Shown: one piece after another, positions 1 through 7,473 of the stretch
Layout of the letters: every line of letters starts with the position of its first letter
Position numbering within the stretch: the stretch's first letter is position 1
Assembly (NCBI GenBank): GCA_902492825.1
Contig: CABUMZ010000049.1
Coordinates: 1-12,247, forward strand
Reading direction: 5' to 3'
DNA: 12,247 nucleotides
DNA from: an uncultured Collinsella sp.
GTDB taxonomy: Bacteria > Actinomycetota > Coriobacteriia > Coriobacteriales > Coriobacteriaceae
Program-made: the position numbers and the translations under genes
The notes under the pieces: model-generated
What the model saw: the letters and a program-made list of their open reading frames with translations, nothing else
Databases searched by the model: none
Told to the model about the DNA's origin: nothing

Positions 1-1
1 C

Positions 2-670
2 GGCCCCGCCGGTTCCGGCAAGTCCACCATCGCCAAGGAGATCGCCCGCCAGCTGGGCTTTAACAAGCTCGACACGGGCGCCATGTATCGCGCCGTCACC
101 TTCGCCGCGCTCGACCGCGGCATCGACCTGGACGACGAGGCGGCCATCGACGCCCTCGCCGAGCAGATTGAGATCCGCTTTACCAACAGCACCGGCGAGG
201 ACACGCGCCTGACCATCGACGGCCAGGACGCATCGGCTGCCATCCGCACCCCGCAGGTGGACGCCAACGTCTCCAAGGTCTCGGCCTACCCGGGCGTGCG
301 CGCCGCCATGCTCATCCATCAGCGCCGCGCAGCCGAGGACCGCGATATCGTGGCCGAGGGTCGCGATATTGGCACCGTCGTATTCCCCAACGCGCAGGTC
401 AAGGTGTTCCTGACCGCCGACCCGCGCGAACGCGCCCGTCGCCGCGTGCTGCAGCGCCACCAAAACGACGCTCAGCCGCTCACCACCGAGCAGCTCGAGG
501 CCGAGGTCGACGAGACCCTCGACGCCCTCAAGCAGCGCGACAAACTCGACAGCAGCCGCGAGGTCGCGCCGCTCGTGCCCGCCGAGGACGCGGTGCACGT
601 CGACTCCACCGCCCACACCATCGACGAGGTCGTCTCGATAATTGAGGACCTCATCAACCAAAGGAGGTAG
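2..670 (+). CDS. cmk: Cytidylate (CMP/dCMP) kinase, 5' end cut by window edge
   Basis: Cytosolic kinase that transfers a phosphate from ATP to CMP or dCMP, feeding CTP and dCTP pools (CTP is also needed for CDP-diacylglycerol). The reading frame is open from base 2, so the true start lies upstream. The visible 222 residues begin inside the P-loop (GPAGSGKST), followed by the DTGAMYR nucleotide-binding motif, and later by EGRDIGTVVFP and the arginine-rich FLTADPRERARRR segment, all hallmarks of bacterial Cmk. E. coli Cmk has about 227 residues, so only a handful of N-terminal residues are missing. The ATG at base 83 (inside DTGAMYR) is not the real start because it would remove the P-loop. The TAG stop directly follows the AAGGAGG Shine-Dalgarno sequence of plsC, which starts 3 nt downstream, so the two are probably co-translated. 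Confidence 0.95.
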   Translation, partial: GPAGSGKSTIAKEIARQLGFNKLDTGAMYRAVTFAALDRGIDLDDEAAIDALAEQIEIRFTNSTGEDTRLTIDGQDASAAIRTPQVDANVSKVSAYPGVRAAMLIHQRRAAEDRDIVAEGRDIGTVVFPNAQVKVFLTADPRERARRRVLQRHQNDAQPLTTEQLEAEVDETLDALKQRDKLDSSREVAPLVPAEDAVHVDSTAHTIDEVVSIIEDLINQRR

Positions 671-673
671 CCC

Positions 674-1402
674 ATGCGCCTGTTTAAACAGACGCCCGAG
701 GATTACTATAACGCCCCGTACGCCGAGTTCCCGGCGCTCATCCGCGGCACCGTCGTCGTGGTCATGGGCATCCTGTGGGTCTTCTCCAAGCTCATGTGGC
801 GCTGGAAGGTCGAGGACGCCGGTCTGCTGTTTGAGCGTCAGGAAGGCCGCGGCAGCGTGGTCATCTGCAACCACACCTCGATGGCTGAGCTCCTGGCCGT
901 GGAGACGGCACTGTTCTTTGGGGGCCGCCGCATTCGTCCCATTTTTAAGTCCGAGTTTGCCAAGAGCAAGATTGTGCGCTGGGCCTTTAGCCGCGTGGGT
1001 GGCATTCCCGTCGAGCGCGGCACCGCCGATATGAAGTGCCTGCGCGCCGCCCAGCATGCGCTGCAGCGCGGCGAGGACGTCCTGATCTTCCCCGAGGGTA
1101 CGCGCATCCGCTCGCGCGAAATCAAGCCCGAGGTCCACGGTGGCTTTGCGCTCATCGCCCAGATGGGCAAGGCGCCCGTCAACCCACTCGCCATTTGTGG
1201 CTGGTCCGACATTACGCCTAAGGGCAAAAAGCTCATGCGTCCCAAGAAATGCTGGATCCGTGCCGGCAAGGCCATCTTGCTATCCGATGCCCCGGCCGAG
1301 CTCAAGCGCAAGGAGCGCCTGGCATGGTTTGAGTCCGAGGCCATGAACCGCGTCTACGCCATGCGCGACGACCTGTGCGACGAGCATCCGGGCAGGTTCT
1401 AG
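674..1402 (+). CDS. plsC: 1-acyl-sn-glycerol-3-phosphate acyltransferase (PlsC/LPLAT family)
   Basis: Membrane-associated enzyme that acylates lysophosphatidic acid to phosphatidic acid, the precursor of all glycerophospholipids. It has 242 residues, normal for bacterial PlsC. A hydrophobic segment at about residues 22-42 is a likely membrane anchor. The acyltransferase blocks follow in order: motif I NHTSMAE (N66-E72), motif II GGIPVERG (109-116), motif III IFPEGTR (138-144) and motif IV VNPLAI (169-174). Oddly, motif I reads H67-X4-E72, where the family normally has HX4D; the catalytic His is present but the Asp partner is replaced by Glu. The start ATG has a strong AAGGAGG 6 nt upstream (661-667) overlapping the end of cmk. 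The neighbours cmk and ispH are a common set in Gram-positive genomes. The family is clear; the exact acyl-acceptor is inferred from context with plsY and gpsA. Confidence 0.9.
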   Translation: MRLFKQTPEDYYNAPYAEFPALIRGTVVVVMGILWVFSKLMWRWKVEDAGLLFERQEGRGSVVICNHTSMAELLAVETALFFGGRRIRPIFKSEFAKSKIVRWAFSRVGGIPVERGTADMKCLRAAQHALQRGEDVLIFPEGTRIRSREIKPEVHGGFALIAQMGKAPVNPLAICGWSDITPKGKKLMRPKKCWIRAGKAILLSDAPAELKRKERLAWFESEAMNRVYAMRDDLCDEHPGRF

Positions 1403-1404
1403 CC

Positions 1405-2301
1405 ATGGGTAAGGAAGTCATGAATACCGCCGCGGCCGCCACTGAGGAGGTCGTCCCCACCATCGAAATCGCCGCCCACGCCGGCACCTGCTACGGCGTA
1501 CAGCGCGCGCTCGACATGGCGCTGGCCGCCGCGCCGCAGGCGGGGGAGAGCACTCAGGTCCACACGCTGGGTCCGCTCATCCATAACCCCATCGTGGTGC
1601 GTGAGCTCGCCGAGGCAGGCGTCGGTCTGGCCGACACCTTGGACGATGCCGCATCGGGCACCGTGATCATTCGCGCCCACGGTGTGGTGCCGCAGGTCAT
1701 CGATGCCGCTCGCGAACGCGGCCTTACCGTGGTCGATGCCACCTGCCCCTACGTGAAGAAGGTTCATGTGGCCGCCGAGCGCCTGGTGCGCGAGGGCTAC
1801 CGTGTGATCGTCGTGGGCGAGCCGGGCCATCCCGAGGTCGAGGGCATTCTAGGCCACGCCGGCGATGACGCGCAGGTCGTGAGCTGCGCCGACGATGCGG
1901 ACGCGCTGTCACTCAAGGGCAAGGTGGGCCTGGTTGTGCAGACCACCCAAACCGCGCAGAACCTGGCCGAGGTTGTGGCCTCCATCACCCCGCGCGTGCA
2001 GGAACTGCGCGTGATCAACACCATCTGCGCCGCCACGAGTGAGCGTCAACAGGCAGCCGCCACACTTGCCAACCGCTGCGACTGCATGGTCGTGGTGGGC
2101 GGCAAAAATTCGGGCAACACCCGTCGCCTGGCGCAAATCTGCGCCGACGTCTGCGAGCACACGCACCACATCGAGGAAGCTTCCGAGCTCGAGGCCGCAT
2201 GGTTTGCCAGCGCGCGCCACATCGGCATCACCGCCGGTGCCTCCACCCCGCAAGAACACATCGAACGCGCCGTTGCGCGCATCAAGGAGCTTTGCCGCTA
2301 A
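1405..2301 (+). CDS. ispH: 4-hydroxy-3-methylbut-2-enyl diphosphate reductase
   Basis: Last enzyme of the MEP (non-mevalonate) isoprenoid pathway: a cytosolic [4Fe-4S] protein that reduces HMBPP to IPP and DMAPP. With the chosen start the protein has 298 residues. The three cluster-binding cysteines are visible as C29 (GTCYGV), C114 (DATCPYVKK) and C208 (NTICAATSERQ), with the expected spacing. Other family blocks are IRAHGVVP, GHPEVEGI, QTTQT, VVGGKNSGNTRRL and GITAGASTP. Start choice: in-frame ATGs occur at 1375 (inside plsC), 1405 and 1420. The family begins only a few residues before the first cysteine block, so 1375 looks too long. 1405 lies 2 nt after the plsC stop; 1420 has AAGGAAG just upstream (1411-1417) but with tight spacing and is a real alternative. 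The next gene starts 2 nt after the TAA. Confidence 0.93.
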   Translation: MGKEVMNTAAAATEEVVPTIEIAAHAGTCYGVQRALDMALAAAPQAGESTQVHTLGPLIHNPIVVRELAEAGVGLADTLDDAASGTVIIRAHGVVPQVIDAARERGLTVVDATCPYVKKVHVAAERLVREGYRVIVVGEPGHPEVEGILGHAGDDAQVVSCADDADALSLKGKVGLVVQTTQTAQNLAEVVASITPRVQELRVINTICAATSERQQAAATLANRCDCMVVVGGKNSGNTRRLAQICADVCEHTHHIEEASELEAAWFASARHIGITAGASTPQEHIERAVARIKELCR

Positions 2302-2303
2302 TC

Positions 2304-3746
2304 ATGGACCAGACCGTACCCGCATACGCCGCCGAGGTGGCCGATTACGGGCGCAGCCGCGACCCCGAGCCGGGTGAGGGCGCGCTCGTTAAGAACGTGC
2401 GTCCCGAGTCGCCCGCATGGGATGTGGGTATCGAGCCGGGCATGCGCGTGCTCACGGTCAATGGCGAGAAGCTGACCGATATGATCGTATGGCTTTGGGA
2501 AGCAGACGACGACACCGTCGAGCTGGAGGTTTTCGACCCGCGCGACGGCACCGTCACCCCCGTCGAGCTTGACCGCTTTCCCGGCGAGGACTGGGGCCTA
2601 GAGTTCGATGGTCCCATCTTCGACGGCATGCGTACCTGTGTAAACGCCTGTGTGTTCTGCTTTATGACCATGCTGCCCAAGGGCGGCCGCTCCACGCTCT
2701 ACATCCGCGACGACGATTACCGCCTGAGCTTTTTGCAGGGCAACTTTGTCACGCTCACGAATCTTTCCGACGAGGACGTGCAAAACGTCATCGACCGAAA
2801 TATGAGCCCCATGAACGTGTCGGTCCATGCCGTAAGCCCCGATGTCCGCCGCCGCATGATGGGCCGCAACGCCCAGCGCGGCATGGACGTGCTCGAGGCC
2901 ATCATGGCCGCCGGCATCGAGATTCACGCACAGATCGTTTTGTGCCCCGGCATGAACGACGGCGAGGAGCTGGAAAAGACTCTGCGCTTTTGCGAGGAGC
3001 ACGAGCAAATCACCAGCCTGGGCATTGTGCCGCTCGGTTTTACCAAGCATCAGAACCGTTTTAGCTGGTCCTACAGCGACAAACCCGAGCTCGCACGCGA
3101 GACTATCGCCATGATCCGGCCCTTCCAGGATCGCGCGTACGAGCGCTTTGGCCGCCACACGTTCCAGATGAGCGACGAGTTCTATCTGGACGCCGGCATC
3201 GAGCCGCCCGAGGCGGACTTTTACGACGGTTACCCGCAGTACTACGACGGCATCGGCATGATCCGCTCGTATCTGGACGAGACCGACGACGTGCTTGCCG
3301 CCGACGCCGAGCGCCTTGCCCGCGTTCGCAAGGCTATGACTGCCCGCGACCAGCGCCTGGTATGTCTTTCGGGCGCCAGCGCACGCGATACCGTCGCCCG
3401 CTTCGTGGAGTCTCCACAGGGCCTTTCCGGCACCGTCACGGCCATCAAGAACCGCTACTTTGGCGGCAACGTGGACGTGACCGGCCTCATCGTCGCCAGC
3501 GATATCCTGGAGCAGCTGCCGCAGGACCTGTCGGGGGTTATGCTCTTTGTGCCTAAGCTCATGTTCAACGCTGACGGCATGACGCTTGACGAGTATCATC
3601 GTGGCGATTTACTCGCAAGCCTTACCAGTCGCGGCGCCGAGGTTCATGTGGTGTCGACCATGCCGCATGAGCTGCTCGATACCCTGGAGCACATCCTTGG
3701 CATTGTGCCTGCCGACTCTACTAATTCCGCTGACCCTACCCATTAA
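2304..3746 (+). CDS. DUF512 family protein with PDZ-like and radical SAM domains
   Basis: A 480-residue protein of unknown biochemical function from the DUF512 family. The N-terminal part (about 25-100) looks like a PDZ-type domain (VRPESPAWDVGIEPGMRVLTVNG). Then comes a radical SAM cluster motif CX3CX2C (C112, C116, C119, within TCVNACVFC), the characteristic PKGGRSTLYIRDDDYRLSF stretch, SPMNVSVHAVSPDVRRRMMGR and QIVLCPGMNDG. The C-terminal DUF512 region includes GIVPLGFTKHQNR, and near the end PKLMFN. The protein is expected to be cytosolic and to hold a [4Fe-4S] cluster. I chose ATG 2304, 2 nt after the ispH stop; an in-frame ATG at 2199 would lie inside ispH. The best Shine-Dalgarno candidate (AAGGAG, 2284-2289) is rather far away, so translational coupling to ispH is likely. 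DUF512 genes are often found directly before der, as here; this suggests but does not prove a link to ribosome assembly or RNA modification. Confidence 0.9.
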   Translation: MDQTVPAYAAEVADYGRSRDPEPGEGALVKNVRPESPAWDVGIEPGMRVLTVNGEKLTDMIVWLWEADDDTVELEVFDPRDGTVTPVELDRFPGEDWGLEFDGPIFDGMRTCVNACVFCFMTMLPKGGRSTLYIRDDDYRLSFLQGNFVTLTNLSDEDVQNVIDRNMSPMNVSVHAVSPDVRRRMMGRNAQRGMDVLEAIMAAGIEIHAQIVLCPGMNDGEELEKTLRFCEEHEQITSLGIVPLGFTKHQNRFSWSYSDKPELARETIAMIRPFQDRAYERFGRHTFQMSDEFYLDAGIEPPEADFYDGYPQYYDGIGMIRSYLDETDDVLAADAERLARVRKAMTARDQRLVCLSGASARDTVARFVESPQGLSGTVTAIKNRYFGGNVDVTGLIVASDILEQLPQDLSGVMLFVPKLMFNADGMTLDEYHRGDLLASLTSRGAEVHVVSTMPHELLDTLEHILGIVPADSTNSADPTH

Positions 3747-3753
3747 AGGAGAG
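3745..3753 (+). promoter_or_regulatory. Shine-Dalgarno sequence fixing the der start
   Basis: AAAGGAGAG overlaps the TAA stop of the DUF512 gene and ends 3 nt before ATG 3757, with its AGGAG core 5 nt from the start codon. It supports 3757 over an in-frame ATG at 3586 that would give a 57-residue extension inside the upstream gene and displace the normal N-terminal P-loop. Confidence 0.75.
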
Positions 3754-3756
3754 CAG

Positions 3757-5084
3757 ATGAAACCTATCGTCGCCGTCGTCGGACGCCCCAACGTGGGCAA
3801 GTCCACGCTCGTTAACCGCCTGGCCCAGACCTCGGACGCCATCGTCCACGAGTCCCGCGGCGTTACGCGCGACCGCTCGTATCACACGGCCGACTGGAAC
3901 GGCCGTGAGTTCACCATCGTCGACACGGGCGGTATCGAGCCGCTCAAGAGTGATGACGTCTTTGCCACGTCCATCCGCGACCAGGCCCTCGCCGCCGCCG
4001 AGGAAGCCGCCGTCATCCTGTTTGTGGTCGACGGCCGCACCGGCGTCACCGAGGAGGACGAATCGGTTGCTCGCATGCTCAAGCGCTGCGACAAGCCGGT
4101 CTTTCTGCTGGTGAACAAGCTCGACAACCCCGATCGCGAAAACGACAGCATCTGGGAGTTCTATTCGCTCGGCATCGGTGAGCCCACGCCGCTCTCGGCT
4201 CTGCACGGCCACGGCACGGGTGACCTGCTCGACGACATCGTGGCCCTGCTTCCGGAGGAAGAGGACGAGGTCGCCGATGAGTTCCCCGATGCACTGAACG
4301 TCGCCATCATCGGCCGTCCTAACGCCGGTAAGTCCTCGCTGTTCAACCGCATCCTGGGTGCCGACCGCTCCATCGTGTCCAACATCGCCGGCACCACGCG
4401 CGACGCCATCGACACCGTCGTGGAGCGCAACGGCAAGCACTACCGCATGGTCGACACCGCGGGCATTCGCAAAAAGAGCACCGTGTACGAGAACATCGAG
4501 TACTACTCCATGGTCCGCGGCCTGCGCGCCATCGACCGTGCCGACGTGGCGCTGCTCGTCGTCGACGCCTCCGTGGGCGTTACCGAGCAGGACCAGAAGG
4601 TCATGGGCTTGGCCATCGAGCGCGGCTGCGCCATCGTGGTGCTACTCAACAAGTGGGACCTGCTCGACGACGATCGCAAGCGCGAGGCCTGCATGGAGAC
4701 CATCGACCGCCGTCTGGGCGTCATGGCTCCCTGGGCCCAGTACCTGCGCATCTCGGCCCTGACCGGCCGCAGCGTCGAGAAGATCTGGGCGATGCCGCCG
4801 AAAAGACGCGTTCGCAAAAGATCAGCACCTCGCGCCTCAACACGTTCCTCACCGAACTGCGCGAGTTCGGTCATACCGTGGTGGACGGCAAGCGCCGCCT
4901 GCGCATGCACTACGTGACCCAGACGGGCGTCAACCCGCCGACGTTCACGTTCTTCGTCAACCACAGTGACCTGGTCAACGACACCTACCAGCGCTACGTG
5001 GAGAACCGCATGCGCTCGACCTTCGATTTTGCCGGCACGCCCATTCGACTCTTCTTTAGGAAGAAGGAGCAAAAGGATGCTTAA
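3757..5084 (+). pseudogene. der: Ribosome assembly GTPase Der (EngA), frameshifted near 4788
   Basis: Der is a double-GTPase needed for 50S subunit maturation and is essential in the bacteria tested. The first frame starts at ATG 3757 and encodes GTPase domain 1 (P-loop GRPNVGKST at 9-17, DTGG, NKLD) and domain 2 (P-loop GRPNAGKSS from residue 186, DTAGIR, NKWD), continuing normally to W344 in RSVEKIW. After that the frame becomes unrelated basic sequence and stops at 4917. The family sequence resumes in the -1 frame from about 4788 (DAAEKTRSQKISTSRLN ... TQTGVNPPTFTFFVN ... FAGTPIRLFFRKK) and ends at TAA 5082-5084; this is the C-terminal KH-like RNA-binding domain, 98 residues. Together the parts give about 442 residues, the normal length. 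The lost bases lie within about 4786-4792. A sequencing or assembly error is likely in view of essentiality; a true mutation would leave a Der without its KH domain. The 3' end overlaps plsY by 8 nt. Confidence 0.9.
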
Positions 5085-5760
5085 TCCGATTCTTCTGACC
5101 GCCATCTGCGCCGTGGTCTCGTTCTTTATCGGAGCGATTCCGTTTGGCCTGATCCTGGGTCGCGTGTTCAACCACACGGACATCCGCAAGGCGGGCTCCG
5201 GCAACATCGGCACCACCAACGCGCTGCGCGTGGCCGGCCCCAAGGTGGCCGCGCTCACGCTGCTGCTCGACTGCCTTAAGGGCGCCATCTGCGTCCTTAT
5301 CGCCCGTCCGCTCATCGCGAGCGTGGGCTACGGCTTCCCCGTGAGCATTATGGCTCCCGGTGCCGCCGGCGACTGGATGCTCGGCGTCATTTGCCTGGCG
5401 GCCGTGTGGGGACACATCTTTTCTCCCTACCTTAGCTTCCACGGAGGTAAGGGTATCGCCGTGGGCTTGGGCGTGATTCTTGCCTGGTACTGGCCCATTG
5501 GCCTATCGCTGCTGGGCATGTTTATCGTGGCCGTCGCCATCACCAAGTTTGTGTCGGTGGGCTCGCTTGCCGCCGCCATTGGTCTTCCCATCGCTGCCTG
5601 CGCGGTCTTTCCGTACAGCAGCCTGGGCCTCAAGTTTTGCATGGCGATGATCGGCATCACCGTAGTGTGGGCCCATCGCGCGAACATCAAAAAGCTCATG
5701 ACCGGTAAGGAGTCCAAGCTCTCGTTTACCAAGCGCGTCACCGAGCCCGACGATAAGTAG
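5077..5760 (+). CDS. plsY: Acyl-phosphate:glycerol-3-phosphate acyltransferase
   Basis: Integral membrane enzyme that transfers an acyl group from acyl-phosphate (made by PlsX, not in this window) to glycerol-3-phosphate, the first committed step of phospholipid synthesis in most bacteria. It has 227 residues with several hydrophobic segments (about 4-28, 50-72, 100-117, 128-155, 158-180 and 185-200). The three PlsY signature loops are present: GSGNIGTTNALR near residue 41, AVWGHIFSPYLSFHGGKGIA around 108-127, and VWAHRANIKKLMTGKESKL near the C-terminus. ATG 5077 overlaps the end of der by 8 nt and has AAGGAG at 5064-5069, 7 nt upstream; an earlier in-frame ATG at 4966 would add out-of-family sequence read from within der. 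gpsA, which supplies its substrate, follows 9 nt downstream. Confidence 0.95.
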   Translation: MLNPILLTAICAVVSFFIGAIPFGLILGRVFNHTDIRKAGSGNIGTTNALRVAGPKVAALTLLLDCLKGAICVLIARPLIASVGYGFPVSIMAPGAAGDWMLGVICLAAVWGHIFSPYLSFHGGKGIAVGLGVILAWYWPIGLSLLGMFIVAVAITKFVSVGSLAAAIGLPIAACAVFPYSSLGLKFCMAMIGITVVWAHRANIKKLMTGKESKLSFTKRVTEPDDK

Positions 5761-5769
5761 GAGAGAGTC

Positions 5770-6777
5770 ATGAATGTTGCGCTGATTGGCTCCGGCTCCT
5801 GGGGAACCGCCGTCGCCGGCCTTGCCGCTGCGCGAGCCGAGCGCGTGACCATGTGGGCCCATAGCGAGCAGACGGCCGCCGGCATCAATGGCGAGCACCG
5901 CAATCCCCGGTATCTGGTGGACTACGAGCTGCCGGAAAACGTTGTCGCCACGGCCGAGCTCGCCCAGGCGCTCGACGGCGCGGAGGCCATCATCTTTGCC
6001 GTGCCTTCGACGCACCTGCGCGACGTCTGCCACCAGGCGGCGCCGTTCATCGCGGACGAGACGCCGGTTCTGTGCCTCACCAAGGGCATCGAGCCCGAGT
6101 CCGGCCTGCTCATGAGCGAGGTCATCGCCAGCGAGATCGGCAACGAGTCGCGCGTGGCGGCGCTTTCGGGCCCCAACCATGCCGAGGAAATCTGCCGCGG
6201 CGGGCTTTCGGCCGCCGTCATCGCCAGTGAAGACCAGCAGGTGGGGGAGACCTTTAAGGAGCTGTTGCTTTCCACGGCCTTCCGCATCTACCTGTCGCAG
6301 GACATGACGGGCGTCGAGGTCTGCGGCGCCATGAAAAACGTCATCGCTATCGTATGCGGCATCTCCGCCGGCTCGGGTGCGGGCGATAACACGCTCGCCC
6401 TCATCATGACGCGCGGTCTGGCCGAGATCAGCCGCCTGGTACACGCACGCGGCGGTCAAGCCATGACCTGCATGGGGCTTGCCGGCATGGGTGACCTCAT
6501 TGCCACCTGCACCTCCGAGCATTCGCGCAACCGCACCTTTGGCTTCGAGTTTGCCCACGGTGTGTCGCTCGACGAGTACCAGGCCCGCACGCATATGGTG
6601 GTCGAGGGTGCCGTCGCGGCTCGCAGTGTCAGTGAACTCGCCCGTTCACTGGGCGTAGACATTCCGCTCACCTTTGCCGTGGAGCAAACGCTCTACAACG
6701 GTGTTACTTTGGATAGGGCGCTCGAGATCCTCACCGACCGCGTCCCCTCTCAAGAGTTCTACGGACTCGCCGACTAG
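5770..6777 (+). CDS. gpsA: NAD(P)+-dependent glycerol-3-phosphate dehydrogenase
   Basis: Cytosolic enzyme that reduces dihydroxyacetone phosphate to sn-glycerol-3-phosphate, the backbone for PlsY and for CDP-alcohol transferases. It has 335 residues, a standard length. The N-terminal Rossmann fold carries GSGSWGTA (residues 7-14); the middle part has VPSTHLRDV, TKGIE and LSGPNHAEEICRG. The catalytic lysine is K189 in CGAMKNVIAI, and the C-terminal helical domain has the signature GLAGMGDLIATC...SRNRTFG. The start ATG follows the plsY stop by 9 nt, with AGGAGAGAG (5759-5767) overlapping that stop codon. Placed after plsY and on the same transcript as plsC, it gives three consecutive steps from DHAP to phosphatidic acid. 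Confidence 0.96.
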   Translation: MNVALIGSGSWGTAVAGLAAARAERVTMWAHSEQTAAGINGEHRNPRYLVDYELPENVVATAELAQALDGAEAIIFAVPSTHLRDVCHQAAPFIADETPVLCLTKGIEPESGLLMSEVIASEIGNESRVAALSGPNHAEEICRGGLSAAVIASEDQQVGETFKELLLSTAFRIYLSQDMTGVEVCGAMKNVIAIVCGISAGSGAGDNTLALIMTRGLAEISRLVHARGGQAMTCMGLAGMGDLIATCTSEHSRNRTFGFEFAHGVSLDEYQARTHMVVEGAVAARSVSELARSLGVDIPLTFAVEQTLYNGVTLDRALEILTDRVPSQEFYGLAD

Positions 6778-6795
6778 CGCAGAAAGGCTACTACC

Positions 6796-7467
6796 ATGGG
6801 TTCCATCAAAATCGCTCCATCCATCCTTTCGGCCGATATGGCTAACCTCAAGGGTGACCTCGACAAGATCGCCGGCGCCGACTACGTGCACTTCGACGTC
6901 ATGGACGGTCACTTTACGGGCAATCTCACCTTTGGCGTTGACATCCTTAAGGCCGTCAAGCGCTCCACCGATGTACCGGTCGACGCGCACCTGATGGTGT
7001 CGAACCCCGACGAGACGGTCGATTGGTATGCTGATGCCGGTGCCGACATGATCACCGTGCACTACGAGGCTTCCACGCACCTGCACCGCACGCTCACCCA
7101 TCTGCAGCAGCGCGGCGTCAAGGCCGGTGTGGTGCTCAACCCCGCCACACCCGTCTGCGTGCTCGAAAGCATCATCGACGTCGTGGATATGGTGCTGTTG
7201 ATGAGCGTGAACCCTGGCTTTGGCGGCCAGAGCTTTATCCCCGGTACCATCGCCAAACTGCACGAGCTCAAGGCCATGTGCGAGCGCCACGGCGTTTTGC
7301 CCCTCATCGAGGTCGATGGCGGTATCTCTTCCAAGAACATCACCGAGGTCGTTAAGGCTGGCGCCAACGTGCTCGTGGCCGGCTCCGCCGTATTTAAGTC
7401 CGAAGATCCCGCCGCCGAGGTTGCACTGCTGCAGAAGCTGGGCAACGAGGCCGCACAGGAGGCATAA
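6796..7467 (+). CDS. rpe: Ribulose-phosphate 3-epimerase
   Basis: Cytosolic TIM-barrel metalloenzyme that interconverts D-ribulose-5-phosphate and D-xylulose-5-phosphate in the pentose phosphate pathway. It has 223 residues, the normal length. Visible signatures are APSILSAD (7-14), the metal/catalytic HFDVMDGHF block (H32, D34), DAHLMV (H65), MSVNPGFGGQSF and IEVDGG with the second catalytic aspartate D174, followed by the phosphate-binding GAN...AGSAVF end. One departure is the loop after MDGHF, which reads TGNLTFG where most family members have VPN(I/L)TFG. ATG 6796 has AGAAAGG (6781-6787) 8 nt upstream and follows gpsA by 18 nt, the largest gap in the gene run. No other pentose phosphate gene is in view, so its place here seems a matter of cotranscription. 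Confidence 0.95.
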   Translation: MGSIKIAPSILSADMANLKGDLDKIAGADYVHFDVMDGHFTGNLTFGVDILKAVKRSTDVPVDAHLMVSNPDETVDWYADAGADMITVHYEASTHLHRTLTHLQQRGVKAGVVLNPATPVCVLESIIDVVDMVLLMSVNPGFGGQSFIPGTIAKLHELKAMCERHGVLPLIEVDGGISSKNITEVVKAGANVLVAGSAVFKSEDPAAEVALLQKLGNEAAQEA

Positions 7468-7473
7468 ACCCTT

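Noticed and set aside
1375..1404. Longer ispH start at ATG 1375
   Set aside because: It lies inside plsC, lacks a good Shine-Dalgarno sequence and adds ten residues ahead of an already long N-terminus.
2598..3599. 333-codon open frame on the - strand across the DUF512 gene
   Set aside because: It is antisense to a gene with clear family motifs; its Val/Ala/His/Asp/Gly-rich translation is typical of the opposite strand of high-GC genes. No Shine-Dalgarno or family motif seen.
4653..4917. Programmed -1 frameshifting as the explanation for the two der frames
   Set aside because: No good slippery heptamer was found where both frames are open; the A-runs at 4801 and 4816 would force poor re-pairing. 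Family identity switches at 4788, before both A-runs, and normal der genes are single frames.
5503..6594. 363-codon open frame on the - strand across plsY and gpsA
   Set aside because: Antisense shadow of two recognised genes, with composition (many Arg, Gly, Asp, His) caused by GC codon bias.
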